A DNA stretch of 64,000 nucleotides from Thiomicrospira sp. XS5 (GCF_001507555.1 NZ_LQBO01000001.1:1674001-1738000); one strand, 5' to 3'. Numbered from the stretch's first letter, positions 49,967-56,808 are shown. The notes: generated by a model from the sequence alone, not told the origin. A program made the numbers and translations.

Positions 49967-50018
49967 AAAAACCACCAGACCTGGTTAATTTAAGAAATAG
50001 CCAGGCCTGGTGGTTTTT
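49967..50018. terminator. Long bidirectional terminator made of two motif copies
   Basis: The arm at 49967-49984 (A-tract, CCACC, then CCAGACCTGG, one change from the motif) pairs with 50001-50018 (CCAGGCCTGG, then TGG and a T-tract). The 18-bp stem has a single mismatch and a 16-nt loop. It lies between convergent genes. Confidence 0.92.
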
Positions 50019-50024
50019 GCGTTT

Positions 50025-50963
50025 TTAAGGCGACGTCTCGTTTTCTTGGTTTTCTTGGGTTTCTTTGCGCTGCCAATAGGCCGCCAGCATCGACCCGGAA
50101 ATATTGTGCCACACACTGAACAACGCGCCCGGCAAGGCACTCACCGCGCCGAAATACTTCAACGCCAGCGCCACGCTCAAGCCGGAATTCTGCATCCCCA
50201 CTTCAATCGCCACCGTTTTCGCCACCCGCTTGTCGAACCCGAATAAACGCGACAAACCATAGCCCGACACCAGCCCAATCGCATTATGCAATACAATCAC
50301 CAAAGCCAAACTCCACGCCAAGGAATGCAATTGCGAGGTATTCAACGCCACGACAATCGCCACAATAATCACAATCGCAAACATCGAAAAAACCGGCAAC
50401 ACCGGTTGAATCAACTCCAACGGTTTTGGAAAGAACTGATTCAACACCACACCCAACAACACTGGCAACAGAATCAACTGTAACAAACTCACCAGCATGT
50501 CCCACACCGGCACGGAAACGGTTTCATTCAGATAAAACCACGTCAAAAACGGCAACAAGACAATGGCGCATAAGGTCGAAACCAATGTCATGCTCACCGA
50601 CAAGGCCACATCCCCTTTCGCCAAATACGCCATCACATTCGACGCCGTGCCGCCCGCCGTCGCACCGACGAGCATCAAACCGACCGTCAGTTCCGGCGAC
50701 AAATGAAACAGCTTGGCCAAGCCCAAGGCCGCCAGCGGCATCACAATAAACTGCACGCTCACGCCCAATAATACCGCCGCTTTATTCTGCATCACCTGGC
50801 GGAAATCCTGCCAACGTAACGTCATCCCCATGCCGAACATCACCAGCATCAACAACGGCACAATCGCGCTTTTCAAGTCCACAAAAAACGTCGGCGAAAA
50901 AAACGCATACACCGAAAAAATCAACACCCAGACTGGGAAAAGATGAATCGAAAACACCGCCAT
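50025..50963 (-). CDS. Bile acid:sodium symporter family (BASS) transporter
   Basis: This 312-residue inner-membrane protein has about nine to ten helices. PLLMLVMFGMGMTL, VGATAGGTASNVMAYLAKGDVALSVSMT and VGMQNSGLSVALALKYF are the family motifs, including the crossed-helix sodium-site region. Relatives carry bile acids, pantoate or other organic anions with sodium; the substrate is unknown here. The start is ATG 50963 with AGGA upstream. It borders the integron cassette block. Confidence 0.9.
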   Translation of the reverse strand: MAVFSIHLFPVWVLIFSVYAFFSPTFFVDLKSAIVPLLMLVMFGMGMTLRWQDFRQVMQNKAAVLLGVSVQFIVMPLAALGLAKLFHLSPELTVGLMLVGATAGGTASNVMAYLAKGDVALSVSMTLVSTLCAIVLLPFLTWFYLNETVSVPVWDMLVSLLQLILLPVLLGVVLNQFFPKPLELIQPVLPVFSMFAIVIIVAIVVALNTSQLHSLAWSLALVIVLHNAIGLVSGYGLSRLFGFDKRVAKTVAIEVGMQNSGLSVALALKYFGAVSALPGALFSVWHNISGSMLAAYWQRKETQENQENETSP

Positions 50964-51263
50964 ATCGTTAATCCTGCTTTGAATCAAGTGAGCTCATTTA
51001 AACAGGTTCATGCATGAAATACCAATAAAACGACCAGGCCTGGGTGTTTTCAAAAACGTGAAAATTTGCCAATCTTCTGCCCCAATCACAATAACTCTTT
51101 TCAGAGAAATGCGTACACCTTTACGCCGAATTTGACTAAGTATTTCATCTAGTAAAGACAATTTCTTTGTTGTATTATTCATAAAATCTTGAAAAGCATA
51201 CCAATATAAAATAACAAGACAAAAGAGCCTTATACTAAATGTTAGACTGACCGCAAGCGGTCG
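50964..51263. other. Junction between the chromosome and the cassette block
   Basis: This stretch contains no convincing gene. A CCAGGCCTGG copy (51034-51043) is flanked by AAAAC/GTTTT as an imperfect hairpin, the last perfect copy for 6 kb. From about 51055 the sequence becomes AT-rich. GTTAGAC (51241-51247) looks like the outer end of an attC site. A weak minus-strand frame (50994-51293) runs across attC sequence and is probably not a gene. Confidence 0.5.
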
Positions 51264-51405
51264 GTCTAACGGGGTGGTGATAACGGATTCCATTGCCAGA
51301 CCGCCTGCGGCAGTCTAACAATGCAATCAACCAGACGTGTTCCACGCCCAAAAATTAAAATTTTTAGCGCGCGAAGCCACGCAGGTTATCGCCACCCCGT
51401 TATGC
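51264..51405 (+). repeat. attC site 1 (long, nested inverted repeats)
   Basis: GTCTAAC (51264-51270) and GTTATGC (51399-51405) are the outer boxes. GGGGTGGTGATAAC next to the left box pairs with GTTATCGCCACCCC next to the right box. The 142-bp site is as long as Vibrio repeats and contains two further internal inverted repeats. Confidence 0.7.
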
Positions 51406-51417
51406 CCTCAAGGTGAT

Positions 51418-51867
51418 ATGGATAATTATGTCAATTTGAACAAAGTTGATATTGCAATACAGCAAATCGAAAGAGCAATTAATCTGTTCTTAGATGAGCA
51501 GGACTACATTTCATCTTTCACTCTTGCTGGGGCCGCAGATGAAGTGCTTGGAAAAATGGTTGAGAACGAGGGACTTAGTTCTTCTTACTTAGGAATAAGC
51601 GCTTTGATGAATGGGATTCATAAAGAGATGGATAGAGAGCCTTACACTAATAAAGAGTTTAACTCTTTAGCCAATGGAGCGCGGAACCATTTGAAGCATT
51701 TAAGTGGTTCAGAAATCGTTAGAATTGATCCAAGGCAGGAAGCATGCAATATGCTTTATAGGGCTATCTGTAATTTCAAAGTTCTTAAAAGTGAAGGAAC
51801 TGAGAAAATGGATCGTTGGTTAAAGACGGATGGTATATCGCCGGCTTTCAAATTGAAGCAGGCATAA
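51418..51867 (+). CDS. Cassette protein 1, hypothetical
   Basis: This 149-residue soluble protein starts at ATG 51418 (MDNYVNLNKVD) after AAGGTGA; an earlier ATG (51337) would lie inside the attC and is rejected. It is mainly alpha-helical (VDIAIQQIERAINLFLDEQDYISSFTLAGAADEVLGKMV, then LANGARNHLKHLSG). The ANGxRNxLKH pattern recalls HEPN-like helical proteins, but the similarity is weak. The stop lies in the next attC, as is usual for cassettes. Confidence 0.75.
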   Translation: MDNYVNLNKVDIAIQQIERAINLFLDEQDYISSFTLAGAADEVLGKMVENEGLSSSYLGISALMNGIHKEMDREPYTNKEFNSLANGARNHLKHLSGSEIVRIDPRQEACNMLYRAICNFKVLKSEGTEKMDRWLKTDGISPAFKLKQA

Positions 51868-51920
51868 CAAAACAAATTCACTCGAACAAATTTCCGCAAA
51901 GTTCATTTGTAGCGTTAGGC
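51862..51920 (+). repeat. attC site 2 (59 bp)
   Basis: GCATAAC (51862-51868) and GTTAGGC (51914-51920) bound a site of the classical 59-bp length. ACAAATTCA pairs imperfectly with the segment ending CATTTGT inside it. The stop codon of cassette 1 overlaps the left box. Confidence 0.85.
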
Positions 51921-51934
51921 TATAAGGAGAAGAA

Positions 51935-52459
51935 ATGCAGCGAGGAGAAAAAATCGCTATTGGAGTTTCGGTAATTGCACTGTTGGTTAGTGTCATAAAT
52001 ACCATTCTGACCAGCCCTGTTATTATTAATCTCTACTCAAAGCCTGACATTTCTGTAGTGGAAACCAATAGAGAATTAGATGGCGACACATTTCGAACAA
52101 TGTTTATTGTAAAGAATAAAGGTTCGAGTACTGCCAAAAATGTCGAGCTTGTTTTAAATGCATATGCCAAAGATATAGTGCAGACCATGCAAGGCTTTAC
52201 TGGGGAAATGATAGAAAAGCCAAATGGCCCACATTTTAAAACGGCCACTTTAAAAGTTAACTATTTGCCGCCAAATGATAGTTTTATAGTGTTACTTACT
52301 GGTAGAAAGGAAAGTCTTGTATCAATTTCTAAGGCATACAATATGAAAGATAGTTCTCCTTTAAACTTGACCATTCCTAATGCGGTAAGCATTCGATCCG
52401 AACGTTCAATTGGCAATATATATAATCAGTCGCCGTGGTTTCAGGTAAATGTTAACTAA
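51935..52459 (+). CDS. Cassette protein 2, single-pass membrane protein
   Basis: This 174-residue protein starts at ATG 51935 after AAGGAGA, 14 bp from the attC core. One N-terminal helix (IAIGVSVIALLVSVINTILTSPVII) anchors a beta-rich domain (ISVVETNRELDGDTFRTMFIVKNKGSSTAKNVELVLNAYA). The IVKNKGSSTAKNVELVL stretch resembles Ig-like or CARDB-type domains. Function is unknown. It is alone in its cassette. Confidence 0.8.
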   Translation: MQRGEKIAIGVSVIALLVSVINTILTSPVIINLYSKPDISVVETNRELDGDTFRTMFIVKNKGSSTAKNVELVLNAYAKDIVQTMQGFTGEMIEKPNGPHFKTATLKVNYLPPNDSFIVLLTGRKESLVSISKAYNMKDSSPLNLTIPNAVSIRSERSIGNIYNQSPWFQVNVN

Positions 52460-52467
52460 TCGGCAAG

Positions 52468-52528
52468 GCCTAACAATGCTCTAAACCCGACCGCGCTAAC
52501 GCGCGGCGGGTTAGCTTAAACGTTATGT
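52468..52528 (+). repeat. attC site 3 (61 bp)
   Basis: GCCTAAC (52468-52474) and GTTATGT (52522-52528) bound it. The centre CCGACCGCGC/GCGCGGCGGG forms a strong stem. The start codon of the next gene may lie inside the core (GTT-ATG-T). Confidence 0.88.
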
Positions 52529-53025
52529 GCTCAGGGAGTTCAGCATTGGAACAATTTGAAAGAGCGAAGAGGTATTTATCGCGTGTCGAGGGGCTTTATG
52601 AGGGCGTTTTCTCATCCAGAGGTCATGACAAGGATGCGTATGATGACGATGTTATTTCTTTCTTCATCCATTGCTATCACATCAGGGACTGGATTATTCA
52701 TCTCAACACATTAGGTATAACTGCAAAGCAAGTTGATCGGTATATAGATCAGCATAAAGCTCTGAGAGTGTGTGCCGACTTGGCCAATGGTTCCAAGCAC
52801 TGCAAACTTACACGCTCCATGCGCACTGAACGACAACCGCATATTTCGGGAAAAGAAAGGCGTACTTCGACTTGGCTCACTAGCAGTGGAGGAGGTGAAG
52901 TCATGAAGTGTAAATATACTATTGTGACCAACACAGAAACCCTTGATGCACTGGAGTTGACAAGGGAGTGTGTTGAGTTATGGGAATTCTTCATCGAGGA
53001 ATTGAAAGCTGGCGCCTCTGCTTGA
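52525..53025 (+). CDS. Cassette protein 3, helical HEPN-like hypothetical
   Basis: This 166-residue protein can start at ATG 52525, inside the attC core. A TTG at 52546 (LEQFERAKRYL), 7 nt after GGGAG, is an equally good start and would give 159 residues. HCYHIRDWIIHL and LANGSKHCKLTRSM are reminiscent of HEPN-like all-helical proteins, but no RNase motif (Rx4-6H) is obvious. It is followed after 25 bp by the ADP-ribosyltransferase-like gene with no full attC between them, so these may share one cassette. Confidence 0.75.
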   Translation: MCSGSSALEQFERAKRYLSRVEGLYEGVFSSRGHDKDAYDDDVISFFIHCYHIRDWIIHLNTLGITAKQVDRYIDQHKALRVCADLANGSKHCKLTRSMRTERQPHISGKERRTSTWLTSSGGGEVMKCKYTIVTNTETLDALELTRECVELWEFFIEELKAGASA

Positions 53026-53050
53026 GGCGTTATAAATTGATAAGGAAGTT

Positions 53051-53482
53051 ATGAGTAATTTCGACAAAATCTCTACTTATCATGGAACCTCAGACCAATA
53101 TGCTGAAGATTTGGTTGATGGGATGGTAGACACCTCTCTTGGTGGTGGTGAGTTAGGGCAAGGTTTTTATTTGGGAACAGCATTGCATGTGGCAAAGGCG
53201 TGGGCGAAGCAAGTGCATAATTCCGAATCTGTTGTTGAGTTTCAAATAAACGATGATGACTTTTGGAAATTCGATATTGAGAGTCTCACAGATGTTGAGG
53301 CGCTTGAGTATCGCTCAATAATTAGAGCAAAAGGTCTGACTCGAACCTACAAGTTTTCTAAGGATGTCGTTTGGGGCCCTATTGTCGGAGGGCCCAGAGT
53401 TTATTCTGACCAACATAAATGGGAATCTGCAGACGGCGAATTATTTTTGAACGGAAATAACGTTTTGAGACTTAAAAGATGA
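53051..53482 (+). CDS. Cassette protein 4, ADP-ribosyltransferase-like (DUF3990-like)
   Basis: This 143-residue protein starts at ATG 53051 after AAGGAAG. ISTYHGTSDQYAEDLVDG followed by GELGQGFYLGTALHVAKAWAKQ matches the pattern YHGT-x(n)-GxGFYLxT-x(n)-A-xxWA of DUF3990 and related ADP-ribosyltransferase-fold proteins, several of which are toxins. Its stop overlaps the next start by 4 bp, a toxin-antitoxin-like coupling. The catalytic assignment is inferred from pattern only. Confidence 0.65.
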   Translation: MSNFDKISTYHGTSDQYAEDLVDGMVDTSLGGGELGQGFYLGTALHVAKAWAKQVHNSESVVEFQINDDDFWKFDIESLTDVEALEYRSIIRAKGLTRTYKFSKDVVWGPIVGGPRVYSDQHKWESADGELFLNGNNVLRLKR

Positions 53483-53910
53483 GCGCCATAGTCTATTACT
53501 TAAGCTTTTACAGTGAGCAGTTAGGCTTCCTTTTCCCAAATGAATTACCTAAAAACTATTACTCTCCAGGCCTGTTTCTTGTCGAGCCTGAAGGTGATGG
53601 AACCTTTTCCTACGGATATACGTTCGATGCGATGGATAATGGCAACCGCATTTCTTTAAAATTAATTCGTGCGAACGAAGATAATCGAAGCTCTACTTTA
53701 TATGTGGTCAGAACTAAGCATTACGGTTCTTTTTGGTTTAACTTGAAAAATATAAATCAGAATATTCGGTACATAGGTGGGAACCCGAAACTTGTAAACC
53801 ATAATCCGATGGCTGTGGCGATGACTACTGATTCGGACAAGTTGGAAAGGGTTTGTAAGAACTACAATTTCTATTTTATTGGAAGTACGCTGGCTGAAGA
53901 TGATTTATAA
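53479..53910 (+). CDS. Cassette protein 5, hypothetical partner of the ART-like protein
   Basis: This 143-residue soluble protein (MSAIVYYLSFYSEQLGFLFPNELPKNYYSPGLF) has no family I recognise. It overlaps the ART-like gene by 4 bp (ATGA), so the two are translated together; an antitoxin or immunity role is possible. It contains a near-copy of the palindrome (CCAGGCCTGT at 53566). Its stop codon merges with the next attC. Confidence 0.7.
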   Translation: MSAIVYYLSFYSEQLGFLFPNELPKNYYSPGLFLVEPEGDGTFSYGYTFDAMDNGNRISLKLIRANEDNRSSTLYVVRTKHYGSFWFNLKNINQNIRYIGGNPKLVNHNPMAVAMTTDSDKLERVCKNYNFYFIGSTLAEDDL

Positions 53911-53976
53911 CAAGTTGCTGCATGCGGAAAAATTACTCGCTGCGCTCACAATTTTCCGGTAAGCAAAGCGTTATGC
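53905..53976 (+). repeat. attC site 4 (72 bp)
   Basis: TTATAAC (53905-53911) and GTTATGC (53970-53976) bound it. CGGAAAAATT and AATTTTCCG form the internal stem around CTCGCTGCGCTCA. Confidence 0.85.
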
Positions 53977-54013
53977 ATTTTGGTGCTAATAAGAAACGAA
54001 GGTCATTAAGTTA

Positions 54014-54595
54014 ATGAAGGGAAGATATTATTTAGCAATAGTTATATTAATTTTAAGTCTCCCTATTGCACTATATTCATATAAGTTCGGGTTTGGTCTT
54101 TGGAACTCGAATCATGAGTGGGCTCAAATGGGCAGTGCTTTTGGTGGTCTATATGCGCCAATACTTTCAATTCTTACCTTATTTGTATTGGTAAAGCAGT
54201 TTCAAATTCAGAAACAAATGCATGAGCATGAGCACAGAGCTACATCGAGAGAAATCAGCTTTAATATGGTGGAAAAGTTCACTATTAAAATTGAGTCAAT
54301 GTTTACTCAAGAGGTGGTAGATGATTTAATTTGTCTATCGAAGCTAAGCAGAGGAAGTCCTGAGGCGGAAATATTAAAAAGAAGATATCTCGATATATTC
54401 ACGTTATGGGCTACTGTTCACGCTACTCTTAAGAATTACGAAAAACAAGAGCCAAGAATGATAGTTGATCTTGCCAGCATAGCCGTACTTCATCTTACTT
54501 TTAATATGTGTGCAACGCTGGAAGAAGCTTATGTCGTACATATGTGTGGAAAAGATGAGGAATGTTTCAAGTATTGGTTTATGAAAGATGCATAA
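54014..54595 (+). CDS. Cassette protein 6, PutAbiC-like membrane protein
   Basis: This 193-residue protein has two N-terminal transmembrane helices (YYLAIVILILSLPIALYSY and LYAPILSILTLFVLVKQF). They flank WAQMGSAFGGLYAPILSILTL, which resembles the start of putative phage abortive-infection proteins (PutAbiC group). A helical cytoplasmic region follows (KQFQIQKQMHEHEHRATSREISFNMVEKF). Cargo of this kind is expected in defence-rich cassettes. The call rests on pattern memory, not on a search. Confidence 0.65.
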   Translation: MKGRYYLAIVILILSLPIALYSYKFGFGLWNSNHEWAQMGSAFGGLYAPILSILTLFVLVKQFQIQKQMHEHEHRATSREISFNMVEKFTIKIESMFTQEVVDDLICLSKLSRGSPEAEILKRRYLDIFTLWATVHATLKNYEKQEPRMIVDLASIAVLHLTFNMCATLEEAYVVHMCGKDEECFKYWFMKDA

Positions 54596-54684
54596 CAATG
54601 GCGGTCGTGAGGGACTTGCCTTCAGCGGTGCTTTTTGTGCGTTAAAAGAGCCTAGCACACAAGCCCCTGACCGCACCGTTATGT
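54590..54684 (+). repeat. attC site 5 (95 bp)
   Basis: GCATAAC (54590-54596) and GTTATGT (54678-54684) bound it. AATGGCGGTCGTGAGGGACTTG pairs with CAAGCCCCTGACCGCACC with few mismatches. Confidence 0.86.
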
Positions 54685-54701
54685 TTTCACAAGGAGTTGA
54701 A

Positions 54702-55034
54702 ATGAGTTTCACGTTCTATGACATTGAAGGAAGTCATCTGATCGCTAATGATGGTGAGTTTATTGGCCAAATAAGTGGTGAATTCGATGAAAAATCAATC
54801 ATTAATGAATTTGGCCCACATGGCGGGGAGTTTAATGATAAGTCTATTTCAAATGAATTTTGTAACTATGGTGGCGAGTTTTCAGACCTCTCACCATACA
54901 ACGAATTTAGCCAAACACCACCAAGGCTTATAAAGGGCAACAAAGTCATTGCGTATGTAACAAAAAATGAATTCTTATCTCCACGTATTGACCCTGATGT
55001 CCTATTGGCAATGACAAAGCGGGAAGCGATATAA
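54702..55034 (+). CDS. Cassette protein 7, GEF-x-S-x-NEF repeat protein
   Basis: This 110-residue protein starts at ATG 54702, 5 nt after AAGGAG; an earlier start would lie in the attC. The middle is three to four tandem repeats of about 17 residues: GEFDEKSIINEFGPHG, GEFNDKSISNEFCNYG, GEFSDLSPYNEFSQ. PPRLIKGNKVIAYVTKNEFLSPRIDPDVLLA follows. The same layout occurs in a widespread family of small proteins of unknown function. No signal peptide. Confidence 0.78.
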   Translation: MSFTFYDIEGSHLIANDGEFIGQISGEFDEKSIINEFGPHGGEFNDKSISNEFCNYGGEFSDLSPYNEFSQTPPRLIKGNKVIAYVTKNEFLSPRIDPDVLLAMTKREAI

Positions 55035-55035
55035 A

Positions 55036-55121
55036 ATATAACAAGGTGTTCAACCTCGTTCGATTCGCTGACATGGGACTTCACAGCCATGCTGTTGCGC
55101 CCCCTCAGCACGGCGTTATAC
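55036..55121 (+). repeat. attC site 6 (86 bp)
   Basis: ATATAAC (55036-55042) and GTTATAC (55115-55121) bound it. AGGTGTTCAACC-type and GACTTCACAGCC segments give an interrupted internal stem. Confidence 0.8.
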
Positions 55122-55133
55122 CTAAGTCAGATT

Positions 55134-55634
55134 ATGGATACAAACCAAGCAGCAAAATATTTATCTGAGATTGATGAACTTGACCAATGGTCGAAGAAAT
55201 CAGTTCATATTGAAATTATAAATAAAAGAGAAATTTTTAACTTAGCCGAACCTCTCTGGCTTGAACGCATGTATCGAGAAGGAAAATTATTTGTACACCC
55301 AAATATTGCAAAACAGCTAAAAAACCAATCGTGGATTGCGAACGACCTTCAAAAAAGAATGATTTGGGCAAGTGTAATTGCATCCGCCGAAGGCCCAGGT
55401 AGTAAGGCTAGGTTCGTCGATATCAAAAAGAAATTACTAAAAAAATATGGTCGAGAATGGTGGGAAGATGTATACCAAAGAAAAGATAACGCTTGGATAG
55501 CAAAATCTAGAATAGAGAAAAAAAGGGCAACAAATGGCCCTGCCGTTACAACATTAATAAATAATACGCATTTATTTGCTGGTGCAGCAGCTTCGGAAAC
55601 AATTGAAGCCCTTAAAATGATTCCAGAAACATGA
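55134..55634 (+). CDS. Cassette protein 8, hypothetical
   Basis: This 166-residue protein starts at ATG 55134 (MDTNQAAKYLSEIDELDQW), 12 bp after the attC core; an in-frame ATG at 55089 lies inside the attC and is rejected. It is helical and charged, with a C-terminal THLFAGAAASETIEALKMIPET. I recognise no domain. It is Lys-rich and AT-rich, unlike the chromosomal genes nearby. Confidence 0.7.
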   Translation: MDTNQAAKYLSEIDELDQWSKKSVHIEIINKREIFNLAEPLWLERMYREGKLFVHPNIAKQLKNQSWIANDLQKRMIWASVIASAEGPGSKARFVDIKKKLLKKYGREWWEDVYQRKDNAWIAKSRIEKKRATNGPAVTTLINNTHLFAGAAASETIEALKMIPET

Positions 55635-55640
55635 TAAAAC

Positions 55641-55701
55641 GTATAACAAAGCACTCAAGCGGACTGCGCTAAAGCGCAGCCGCTTAGCTTAGTCGTTATG
55701 T
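55641..55701 (+). repeat. attC site 7 (61 bp)
   Basis: GTATAAC (55641-55647) and GTTATGT (55695-55701) bound it. CAAGCGG...CCGCTTAG and TGCGCTAAAGCGCA form the internal stem. Confidence 0.88.
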
Positions 55702-55723
55702 GAAGAAATGAGCCGAATAAGTC

Positions 55724-56494
55724 ATGAGTAATCAATCAAGTTTGTACCCTGAGATACTGTTTCACTTCACGAGCAAAAATGGCTTGTTTGCTTTGCTTGG
55801 CGATACTTTTAAAGTTTCATACGGCAGGGAAAAGATCGTAGGCAAAAGGAGCACGCGGGAATTTGGTGTCCCAATGATTTCATTTTGTGATCTTCGATTG
55901 TCGGAGTTGAAGAATCACATGAATGATTACGGGAGGTACGGCATTGGCCTAAATAAAAAATGGGCAAATGATAAAGGGCTCAACCCAGTTTGGTATGTGA
56001 ATAATAATTGTGATTTTACAGATAATTTCAATGATGCACTAAATGGAATATATAGGCACATGAATACCGTAAGTGATGGCGATATGTTTCAAATGCTATC
56101 AAATGATTACATGAAAATAATAGATACTTACCGATACATAAAAAACTACCAAGGAAACCTCACGAGGGATGGAAAAACAACTAAGAACTTCAGGTTTGCC
56201 GATGAGAGAGAATGGCGTTATGTTCCGCCGCTAAAAACACCAGGCATTCTTCCGTTCATTCCAATAACAAGAATAAAAACAAAAAAACAGAAAGAAGAAT
56301 ACAATCAACAAGTCTCACATTTAAAACTTCATTTCCAACCTGAGGACATTAAGTATCTGATCGTTGATAACGACAAAGATATCGTTGAACTGATCAATCA
56401 TCTTCGGGTGGTGAAAAATAAATTTTCTCAACATGATATAGATAGGCTCTTTAGCAGAATATTAACTGCTGAGCAGATATACAACGATGTATAA
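55724..56494 (+). CDS. Cassette protein 9, AbiGi-like abortive infection protein
   Basis: This 256-residue protein begins LYPEILFHFTSKNGLFALLGDTFKVSYGRE, then VPMISFCDLRLSELKNHMNDYGRYGIGLNKKWANDKGLNPVWYV. This order (LFHFT; P-M-x-x-FCD; H-x-x-x-YG-x-YGIG-x-x-K-x-W-A; LNPVWY) is the hallmark of the AbiGi family, the presumed antitoxin half of lactococcal abortive infection system AbiG. No AbiGii-type partner is next to it, so it is an orphan. Later DEREWRYVPP is also family-typical. Confidence 0.8.
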   Translation: MSNQSSLYPEILFHFTSKNGLFALLGDTFKVSYGREKIVGKRSTREFGVPMISFCDLRLSELKNHMNDYGRYGIGLNKKWANDKGLNPVWYVNNNCDFTDNFNDALNGIYRHMNTVSDGDMFQMLSNDYMKIIDTYRYIKNYQGNLTRDGKTTKNFRFADEREWRYVPPLKTPGILPFIPITRIKTKKQKEEYNQQVSHLKLHFQPEDIKYLIVDNDKDIVELINHLRVVKNKFSQHDIDRLFSRILTAEQIYNDV

Positions 56495-56497
56495 GTC

Positions 56498-56550
56498 ACA
56501 TAACAATCACATCCAGGCGACCGAAAAACCGCTACGCTCTTTGCGGTTGC
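56498..56550 (+). repeat. Truncated attC site 8
   Basis: ACATAAC (56498-56504) and a stem AACCGC/GCGGTT (56527-56548) are present, but the right core box is missing. The sequence runs straight into coding-like DNA. Confidence 0.65.
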
Positions 56551-56764
56551 ATTCGCGCTCACTGGCTTCGCCCTAATCGCGCTCGTTCTCGGCTTCGCAG
56601 TCGGAGGCGTACTCGTCCTGCGGGCGGTTGGCGAGTTCAAGTATGTTGGTTTCTTCAAGTGTGTGAAGGACTCGAAGTTCGCAACGTATGACAGCTGGCT
56701 GTTTTCGCCTTTCTGCCTGCTAGCTGGCGGGGCGTTCTTAGCACTGGCGGCGAGCAGGATATAA
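56504..56764 (+). pseudogene. 5'-truncated cassette gene for a small membrane protein
   Basis: A frame open from 56504 to TAA at 56762-56764 has no ATG, GTG or TTG start. From 56549 it reads AFALTGFALIALVLGFAVGGVL, then VLRAVGEFKYVGFFKCVKDSKFATYDSW, then LFSPFCLLAGGAFLALAASRI. These are two good membrane helices around a charged loop, about 71 residues. The start and the right half of the attC before it seem to have been lost in one deletion, fusing the attC stem to the gene body. Confidence 0.6.
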
Positions 56765-56775
56765 CAAGTCGCTGG
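56759..56775 (+). repeat. attC half-site at the right end of the array
   Basis: ATATAAC (56759-56765) and AAGTCGCTGG are the left part of an attC. No partner core box follows before the DUF3175 gene. It marks the decayed right border of the cassette block. Confidence 0.55.
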
Positions 56776-56808
56776 AAGAAAAGAGCGGTCATGTCGGAGT
56801 CGTCTTTT

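Larger units (their letters stand above)
51264..56765 (+). mobile_element. Integron gene-cassette array without integrase (CALIN)
   Basis: Small, AT-richer, same-strand genes alternate with attC sites bounded by inverse core (RYYYAAC) and core (GTTRRRY) boxes. Seven complete sites with both boxes lie at 51862, 52468, 53905, 54590, 55036, 55641 and (longer) 51264; half-sites are at 56498 and 56759. No tyrosine recombinase gene or attI is present in the window. The block is bordered by ordinary chromosomal genes and lacks the CCAGGCCTGG motif. Cassettes are normally promoterless, moved by an IntI encoded elsewhere. Confidence 0.85.

Noticed and set aside
50994-51293. Minus-strand frame of 99 codons at the left edge of the cassette block
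   Set aside because: It runs across attC-type inverted repeats and the palindrome hairpin, shows no recognisable domain and has no clear ribosome binding site.
51264-56765. CRISPR array as explanation for the repeated elements
   Set aside because: Repeats are not identical or evenly spaced and separate full genes; the boxes match attC sites, and no cas genes are present.
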